Part shown: in pieces, positions 58,708 to 64,000 of the stretch | Layout of the letters: each line of letters opens with the position of its first letter | How positions within the stretch are numbered: the stretch's first letter is position 1 | Origin: Bacteroides sp. AN502(2024) | Lineage (GTDB): Bacteria > Bacteroidota > Bacteroidia > Bacteroidales > Bacteroidaceae | Direction: 5' to 3' | DNA length: 64,000 nucleotides | Assembly (NCBI RefSeq): GCF_041227145.1 | Contig: NZ_JBGFSP010000003.1 | Location: 62,001 to 126,000, forward strand | Notes under the pieces: model-generated | The model's database searches: none | What the model was told of the DNA's origin: nothing | The model's input: only the letters and a program-made list of their open reading frames with translations | Program-made: the position numbers and the translations under genes

Positions 58708-58823
58708 AGCTTCATTCCTTAAATTCTGCCGCAAAGCTACAAATAAAATGTAAAATACTCAAGTTTCGGATTTAGATCTAAGCTGTCAGAAACAGAGGGT
58801 ATTCGTGTCCGTCTTGACTGCAT

Positions 58824-58889
58824 AAAGCACCGCTTTGGCAGGTGTAAAGCATCGCTTCAGACATCGTAAAACGATGCTTTTACGGGGGA
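58824..58889. repeat. Three 22-bp degenerate repeats with AAAGC..GCTTT hairpins
   Basis: Units start at 58824, 58846 and 58868, exactly 22 bp apart. Each has the core AAAGCACCGCTTT, AAAGCATCGCTTC or AAAACGATGCTTTT. The third forms CGTAAAA-N6-TTTTACG (58865-58884). It lies in the gap between DUF4375 and the O-antigen-ligase-like gene. Confidence 0.6.
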
Positions 58890-58979
58890 AATGCTACCTT
58901 CCTTTCATGACTTATAGCTCTTCCCGTCATACAAGAATTTTAACACAATGAGGGATAACAGTCGTGAGATGTTTTTACA

Positions 58980-60674
58980 TTACTTTTCCGGCACATCTTC
59001 CTGTCGCAAAGTTCCTCCTGCCTCTTTCAAATACCGGAGTGCCTCCGTACGGGCTTCCAGATACACTGTCCCTTTCTGCCTGACGTCCAAAGAAAGTATC
59101 TCTTCCGCCATACTTTTCGCATCTTCCTTACGCCCCAAGTCGCGATACAACCTGAACAAACAGAAACGGGGCAATATCTTCGACGGCACCATCCAATAGG
59201 CACGCCACAAAGTTTTTTCCGCCCGCCAAGCCTCGCCACAACGATGATAAGCCATCCCCAAATCGCAACACAAAACCGAAGTTATAAACGGAAAACTGCC
59301 CGAACCCACTACTCGACAAAACGTTTCCTCTTCACCCCGCTCGAGCAGGCACTTCGCATAGCGCGACATATACTTCTGATGATATGGCAACGCACACTGC
59401 TTTGCCGTTTCATCTTCCAACTGCCGGAAAGCCGTCCGATAATGTTGCACAACCGGTACCGCCGCCACTGCAAGTAGCCAAAGAAGGCAAAAACCGACTG
59501 CCACCGCACTCTTTCGACACAACGCAAATGCAAGCCATACACGCCGGCAAGAAAGCGTGCCCAGGAGCATGGGGAAAAACATTTTCAACGCCAACGAATC
59601 AGTAGGGTAAGAAAAACAGGAAAACACGCCAAGTGCCAGCAGTACCGGACGAAACCGTCCGGACCGAGTGCCGGACAAAGCCATTGCAATCAGCCCCGCC
59701 ACAAGCAGACATCCCACAATACCCTGCTCGCACGCCAACGACAGAGGTTCATTGAATGCCTGTACGTTATTGTCTGCCAACACACAATAGTGCGAATCGG
59801 AATGGCGTTCGAGCCAAGCTCCCTGATAGTCCATATACTTCATCGGAAAACTTGCCACCCCATGCCCCAACAACGGCGCATCGGCAAACATCTCCATGCC
59901 TGCCCGCCATATCAGCAAACGTACATCCGCCGACACCTTCTTATAATGATACAATCCGAGAAGCATTCCCGCAAACATACCTGCAACCATCAACTGCACA
60001 TACCACTTTTTGCCCCACGAACGTACCTCAACCGGCAACACCTTCCACCCCCAACAGGCGGAAGCCACCAACGCCGACAGCCATGACGCCCTCGAATCCG
60101 TGATAACAAGCGCCGCCCCTATCAGCAAAAGCACTATCAGAAACACGGCTTTCTCCACACGTTTTTTCGTCTGCTCCAAGCAACTCAGAGACGCTACAAA
60201 CGCCACAGCCAAATACCCGCCCAACGGTCCCGGATTGCCAAAGCCTCCCGTCACAGGAAACTCAGCCCCCGCTTCTACCAACCAACCGTTTCCCTGCAAC
60301 AATGACCATACTCCCTGCACCGCTCCGGACAATGCCAAAGCCGCATACAGCAGAAACACCTCTGCGCGCCCCATCCTACAACAGGCTCCATACAGCAAGC
60401 ACATTGCCACCCATCCATACGCCCCAAGCGCATCTACCTCGCAGTGCCGCACAAAAACGGACGAGAGACAAGCCCAAAGCAACAGCAAGAAAACAAGAAC
60501 ATCCGTAACGGTGACCGTCACACGCCCTCCCTTCCACCCGATCAACAAGGCAGACACACATCCCGCCATCAGGACAACGGACAATGCCACCACCTCGTAG
60601 TCGGGAAGAAACCTCATCAGAAAAGGAAGAGACAAAAGATACAAAGCAAGTATCACATTCACCGTCATTCTCAT
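58980..60674 (-). CDS. O-antigen ligase/polymerase-like membrane protein (Wzy_C type) with TPR tail
   Basis: 564 residues from the ATG at 60674 (MRMTVNVILALYLL), set by a strong promoter ending at 60706. About ten to twelve hydrophobic helices fill residues 1-430. A periplasmic loop (GHGVASFPMKYMDYQGA) with a following LADNNVQAFNEPL is typical of Wzy_C ligases. The C-terminal ~130 residues contain TPR-like helices (CAKCLLERGEEETF-type, AYHRCGEAWRAEKTLWRAYW). It may join or polymerise surface glycans or transfer them to proteins at the inner membrane, but no glycan gene cluster is next to it. GC is higher than in neighbours. Confidence 0.75.
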   Translation of the reverse strand: MRMTVNVILALYLLSLPFLMRFLPDYEVVALSVVLMAGCVSALLIGWKGGRVTVTVTDVLVFLLLLWACLSSVFVRHCEVDALGAYGWVAMCLLYGACCRMGRAEVFLLYAALALSGAVQGVWSLLQGNGWLVEAGAEFPVTGGFGNPGPLGGYLAVAFVASLSCLEQTKKRVEKAVFLIVLLLIGAALVITDSRASWLSALVASACWGWKVLPVEVRSWGKKWYVQLMVAGMFAGMLLGLYHYKKVSADVRLLIWRAGMEMFADAPLLGHGVASFPMKYMDYQGAWLERHSDSHYCVLADNNVQAFNEPLSLACEQGIVGCLLVAGLIAMALSGTRSGRFRPVLLALGVFSCFSYPTDSLALKMFFPMLLGTLSCRRVWLAFALCRKSAVAVGFCLLWLLAVAAVPVVQHYRTAFRQLEDETAKQCALPYHQKYMSRYAKCLLERGEEETFCRVVGSGSFPFITSVLCCDLGMAYHRCGEAWRAEKTLWRAYWMVPSKILPRFCLFRLYRDLGRKEDAKSMAEEILSLDVRQKGTVYLEARTEALRYLKEAGGTLRQEDVPEK

Positions 60675-60705
60675 TCTCAACGTTCTTTTTTTGCATTCAT
60701 ATCTG

Positions 60706-60737
60706 CAAATGTAAGAAAACCAACGCACCCATCCAAA
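60706..60737 (-). promoter_or_regulatory. Consensus Bacteroides promoter of the ligase-like gene
   Basis: On the minus strand TTTG (60734-60737), a 20-bp spacer and TACATTTG (60706-60713) match the Bacteroides sigma-ABfr consensus at both boxes. The start codon is 32 bp downstream of the box. Confidence 0.75.
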
Positions 60738-60815
60738 CACCCCCCAAAAAACATTCGTCCGAACCACGGCTCTTTCATTTAAAATTGCTTTGAAATTTTA
60801 AATGAAAGAGCCGTG

Positions 60816-60866
60816 CACAAAAGCATCGTTTTTATTGAAAATAATTTGGATTTTCCGGTCTTTTTT
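60816..60866. repeat. 51-bp perfect direct repeat, copy 1
   Basis: Identical to 63516-63566, exactly 2,700 bp apart. It contains the TTTG (60846-60849) that forms a -33 box with TTTATTTG (60869-60876, one mismatch to the -7 consensus, 19-bp spacer) for the lipoprotein gene at 60904. The copies flank that gene and its small partner. Confidence 0.9.
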
Positions 60867-60903
60867 GTTTTATTTGCAAAATAACGAACTAAAACTAACG
60901 CCT

Positions 60904-62715
60904 ATGAAAAACATGCGACTGTGCATTTATTGCATCCTCGCGGTTGCCGTCACCTTATTATACGTAAGGTGCATGGACGAACCGATTTTCGACGCAAAAC
61001 GCTCGCCCTCTTCGGCAGAACCAGAAAACAAAACCCTGAGAGCCATGAAACAATGCTTCGAAGAAAACGCAACCACCCTCAAACAGGTACATGCCAACCT
61101 TGCGTACAAACCTCACACACGAAGCGGCAAGGAAGCACCGACAAATTGTTGCGCCGCACATACACATGGAAATGCAAACAAGGGAATCGTCAACATTGTC
61201 CCCAAATGGGATTACGCACGACTGTGGGAAGGAGAGAAAAGGATATACGCCGAAGTACCCTTGAAAGGAAAAGGTATGCATTTGGCCGCATACGTGCAAT
61301 CCGGAAACAAAAAGAAGGTATACCTGGCAAACAACCTGCTGATGCTCACTCAGGACAAAGAGACCGGAGAGATACACTACTACGTGGTGACTGCACTTGC
61401 CAATCTGTCCAAGTACGGCTCAAGCCCCAGGCGCGAGAAATTATTCCAGTTTGTGGGAAACGCCGACTTCGACGGAATAGCCATCTACTCCAGGACAGAC
61501 GGTACCTTTACGAAAGCACTCCACATACACGACGGAAAGTCACACCCCATCTTTTTCGGAAAGCCATCGCCTGCCACCAAGGCGACAGGAAGAGCCACTG
61601 ACACAGGCACAGAAGGCAGCACTGTGACGCTGACATCCAAATTGTTAAGTTACGACGGTCCGGAGATTGGAGGAGGAGTGCAGGAAGAAGCTGTCTGCAA
61701 ATGTTCACCTTGCCTCTGCGTCAATTGCCCCGGGAATAAAGCCTATTGTGCTATATGCGGGAATTATTACGACATCAGTCTGGGCACATGTCCCAACAAT
61801 TGTGGTGTGGTAATAACACCGGGTGAAGGAGGAGACACCGGCGGAGGAGGTTGGATTCCCGACTATAAGACTTGCCCGTATTGCAATCTTCAATACGACC
61901 CGTTGTTAAACAGTTGCCCGTTCGGTTGCGAGGATCGTTGCAGCAAATGCGGACAAGCCCCATGTCAATGCACAGAAAACGATCACATATGCGAACGATG
62001 CGGAAGCAAGTACTGTCCCGGACCGTGGAATTGTGGTGCCGGAGGAGGAGGGAACCAAGGAAACGAAGGCTCTCAACCTATAGTAGCATCGAAAGCGAAA
62101 AAGCTATTTCAAAACACTGACATGTCCGAAGCTGACTGGAAAAAATTGGAAAAGTTAATTGATAAAATTATAAAAGAATGTATGGGAGAAAATTTATATA
62201 AAGAACTTTCAACACTTTTAAATGGAAACCCTATATTTTTCCAATTCACATCAGCATACGAAGCAACTTATAATGCCCAAGAACATACTATCAAATTTAA
62301 TAAAGACATGAATAGTAATGAACTTTTTCATGAAATAATGCACGCATATCAACGTCAAAAAGATAAATCATTAGAAGACTTTTCGAATGCTACCATAAAT
62401 CATGAAATTGAAGCACATTATGCACAATATCTCTATTTAAAAAAAGATACGGCTGAATATAATATTAGTAATTGGAAGTTAGGAGTTAAAGGAAGAAACA
62501 AACGTATACTCCACATAACGCATCTAGAAGATTACATTGATAACAAAGGAAATTTGCTACCAGAAACATTCATTGATCTTTTAGATACTCACATAGAATA
62601 CAATCTTATTCCCACTTTTAAGACCGATAAAAATTACAAAAATTATATCTACAATAAGAATTACAATAGCTTAGCGAATTTTGAGAATCTAAGAAACATA
62701 ACTAAAGACTGTTAA
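60904..62715 (+). CDS. Cys-rich lipoprotein with C-terminal gluzincin-like metallopeptidase domain
   Basis: 603 residues from the ATG at 60904 (MKNMRLCIYC); the frame is open from 60802 but the signal begins here, with lipobox LLYVRC. Residues ~45-260 are unrecognised. Residues ~265-385 hold many CxxC pairs like zinc ribbons (CAICGNYYD, CPYCNLQYD, CSKCGQAPC, CERCGSKYC) in Gly-rich linkers. The C-terminal domain (about 400-603) has HEIMHAYQ at 476-483 and HEIEAHY at 500-506, a gluzincin-like HExxH plus a downstream Glu. The DNA becomes clearly more AT-rich from about 62095, at the domain joint. This looks like a constant export/ribbon part with an exchangeable C-terminal enzyme or toxin module, which is inference. 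Confidence 0.65.
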   Translation: MKNMRLCIYCILAVAVTLLYVRCMDEPIFDAKRSPSSAEPENKTLRAMKQCFEENATTLKQVHANLAYKPHTRSGKEAPTNCCAAHTHGNANKGIVNIVPKWDYARLWEGEKRIYAEVPLKGKGMHLAAYVQSGNKKKVYLANNLLMLTQDKETGEIHYYVVTALANLSKYGSSPRREKLFQFVGNADFDGIAIYSRTDGTFTKALHIHDGKSHPIFFGKPSPATKATGRATDTGTEGSTVTLTSKLLSYDGPEIGGGVQEEAVCKCSPCLCVNCPGNKAYCAICGNYYDISLGTCPNNCGVVITPGEGGDTGGGGWIPDYKTCPYCNLQYDPLLNSCPFGCEDRCSKCGQAPCQCTENDHICERCGSKYCPGPWNCGAGGGGNQGNEGSQPIVASKAKKLFQNTDMSEADWKKLEKLIDKIIKECMGENLYKELSTLLNGNPIFFQFTSAYEATYNAQEHTIKFNKDMNSNELFHEIMHAYQRQKDKSLEDFSNATINHEIEAHYAQYLYLKKDTAEYNISNWKLGVKGRNKRILHITHLEDYIDNKGNLLPETFIDLLDTHIEYNLIPTFKTDKNYKNYIYNKNYNSLANFENLRNITKDC

Positions 62716-62717
62716 AT

Positions 62718-63257
62718 ATGAAACACTTATTACTATTTTTTTTCGTGCTGTTGAACATTTCAGCTACCGCCCAAATCAATTATTACGAGGTGACAAAAAC
62801 ATTCAATGAAAACGGATATATCTATCAGTGCAAAGTTGATAGAGCCAAAATGGTCACTCTCTACAATAAAGAGAACGAGTTTGTGCATGTTGATCAAACC
62901 AATCAGACAACAGGCGAGCAAATGCACATTGATTACAAAACGAACCAATTGGAAGATGATCATTGGACCAACGCCAAACTCTTATCAATTGTTGATAAAG
63001 CTATTCCTGACGAAGAAAGACTACTTATAAAGAAAAACGGCGGGCTTCTTACAATCTTATTGAATATCAATTCCAACACGGGAAAGGTAGCAGATGTGGT
63101 CTATAACTTTGTGAATTTTAGAGCTTACGCCACCATACCTGTATCAGTATACCGCCAAATAGAAATTGAAATCAAGGAAAAGATTTGGTTTGTCCCAAAT
63201 CAAGAAGGGAAAAAATGGAACTATATCTGTCTCTTCTATACCATAAACCCTCAATAG
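62718..63257 (+). CDS. Small secreted protein of unknown function, partner of the zincin lipoprotein
   Basis: 179 residues, signal peptide MKHLLLFFFVLLNISATAQ. The rest is beta-rich with no recognised domain (YYEVTKTFNENGYIYQCKVD; QIEIEIKEKIWFVPNQEG). Its ATG is two bases after the stop of the zincin gene, so translation is probably coupled. Its low GC equals that of the zincin domain, as if both were acquired together. It could be an inhibitor or immunity protein for that domain, or an accessory factor; there is no direct evidence for either. Confidence 0.6.
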   Translation: MKHLLLFFFVLLNISATAQINYYEVTKTFNENGYIYQCKVDRAKMVTLYNKENEFVHVDQTNQTTGEQMHIDYKTNQLEDDHWTNAKLLSIVDKAIPDEERLLIKKNGGLLTILLNINSNTGKVADVVYNFVNFRAYATIPVSVYRQIEIEIKEKIWFVPNQEGKKWNYICLFYTINPQ

Positions 63258-63515
63258 AAGTGCAAATTACCCCAAGCCGTAATAGTGAGAATCTAAGAAA
63301 CTTGCCGTCCCAACGAACCATTACACCGGAACATTCCACGAAACAGTTTGAAGTTTTCCGCCAAACACCGACTTGTGTATTCAAACAAAAAGTTCTTCCC
63401 TTGCGGAGCTTTCATTCTTTGCATACGTACAGCTAATTGTTTCTTTACTTAAATTTATTCGTCCAACAACTGTCAGATGAAAATTCAACAACCGCCCGAA
63501 GCAATTAAAATCTGA
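63258..63515. other. Gap with possible remnant of a second zincin C-terminus
   Basis: No convincing gene. TGAGAATCTAAGAAAC occurs at 63286-63301 and also at 62682-62697, the end of the zincin gene. In both it encodes ENLRN in the same frame, followed by different tails. The frame continues on the plus strand to 63436. It may be a relic of a duplicated module. Confidence 0.35.
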
Positions 63516-63566
63516 CACAAAAGCATCGTTTTTATTGAAAATAATTTGGATTTTCCGGTCTTTTTT
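63516..63566. repeat. 51-bp perfect direct repeat, copy 2
   Basis: Partner of 60816-60866. Sequence after it differs and has no good -7 box (TTCTATTT at the expected place), so this copy looks like an orphaned promoter piece. No gene starts within 280 bp on the plus strand. Confidence 0.9.
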
Positions 63567-63650
63567 TATTCTATTTATACAAATAAACAAAATAGAGCAT
63601 CAATCTTATATAAAAGCACACACTATTTATATTTTTTTTATAATTTGATC

Positions 63651-63870
63651 CTACACTATGTAGTAGCCTGTTCGAGTTTTCCTCAATAATAATCTTATAG
63701 TGCTACATTTGACCATTCCCTCTACCGAATCGAATGTCAGTTCATTGTTTCGACAGCGTTTCACACATGCATGTCCACGTAAATTCTCCAATAGCCAGTC
63801 AAAGTCTGACTGGGACCCCCATTCACGGTAATAACATTTTAAATCAGTTTTAATTTTCGGGGATTACGCC
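63651..63870 (-). other. Open frame without start codon, possible gene remnant
   Basis: On the minus strand a frame stays open for about 70 codons to a TAG at 63651-63653, with fragments such as YYREWGSQSDFDWLLENLRG. No ATG lies at its beginning, and an in-frame TAA lies just upstream. It overlaps the end of the GH43-like gene in another frame. I do not recognise it. Confidence 0.25.
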
Positions 63871-64000
63871 TTCTGGGGCCATGACAATTCTTTGGATCGA
63901 ACCGTCAGGATTGTAATAGAGGAAACCGTGACCGACATAGACGTAGACTTTTCCATCATATACCATCGCTTCAGGATCTCCAAGAAATTCGTGAGTCACA
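63850..64000 (-). pseudogene. 3' end of a GH43-like gene, apparently with an internal deletion
   Basis: The last 49 codons of a minus-strand frame enter from the right edge. GDPEAMVYDGKVYVYVGHG is the usual first-blade motif of GH43 (Asp of the DP being the catalytic base). It runs straight into FLYYNPDGSIQRIVMAPEGV, which in GH43 proteins normally lies about 250 residues later at the end of the propeller. The frame then stops. So the middle of the propeller seems to be missing. Only the end is visible, so repeats or a short propeller protein cannot be excluded. Confidence 0.45.

Overview
The window looks like a chromosomal segment of a gut Bacteroides. The signs are five SusC/SusD-type outer-membrane uptake systems (one with its SusC cut off at the N-terminus), many surface lipoproteins with a short signal peptide and a Cys, -7 promoter boxes of the Bacteroides form TAnnTTTG, and a large host-glycan degradation locus. 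No CRISPR array and no rRNA operon was seen. There is one tRNA gene, Thr-CGT.

Region 1 (1-14283) is a two-way DNA switch. A complete minus-strand SusC (1566-4862) with its SusD (running off the left edge) faces a plus-strand SusC that has no N-terminus (from about 6568). The plus-strand SusC is followed by a SusD, a GH18 enzyme of endo-beta-N-acetylglucosaminidase type, and two DUF1735-like binding lipoproteins. Between the two SusC bodies lies a tyrosine recombinase gene, bounded by a 66-bp inverted repeat (4285-4350 and 6573-6638, 62 of 66 identical) that lies inside both susC reading frames. Inversion would move the signal peptide, STN domain, CarboxypepD-like domain and upstream region from one SusC body to the other in frame. 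Region 2 (14335-17129) is a nested pair of insertion sequences.

Region 3 (17250-20949) is housekeeping: an ABC-F ATPase and divergent grpE-dnaJ. Region 4 (21136-52891) is a sialoglycan locus. From the right it holds a ROK regulator and the divergent YhcH/NanQ gene, then nanT-nanL-nanE (transport, lyase, 2-epimerase). Two successive SusC/SusD pairs follow, and then an operon starting with a GH33 sialidase and continuing GH20, SGNH esterase, a triple-domain esterase-esterase-NanM fusion, GH2 beta-mannosidase, GH20, GH20. Together these would strip sialic acid, O-acetyl groups, GlcNAc/GalNAc and mannose from host glycans and convert Neu5Ac to GlcNAc inside the cell. Both SusC genes of this locus share a duplicated ~210-bp upstream block and a pair of palindromes about 305-320 bp apart. 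AT-rich operator-like sequences recur in front of most transcription units.

Region 5 (52888-64000) is mixed: a 33-residue membrane miniprotein, tRNA-Thr, a DUF3352/MORN-like protein, queH, a secreted nuclease, mltG, a DUF4375 protein and an O-antigen-ligase-like membrane protein. It ends with a Cys-rich lipoprotein carrying a gluzincin-like C-terminus plus a small secreted partner, flanked by a perfect 51-bp direct repeat exactly 2,700 bp apart. At the right edge is the end of a GH43-like gene that seems to have lost its middle. Degenerate 21-22-bp tandem repeats occur in three intergenic regions (32.2, 57.0 and 58.8 kb).
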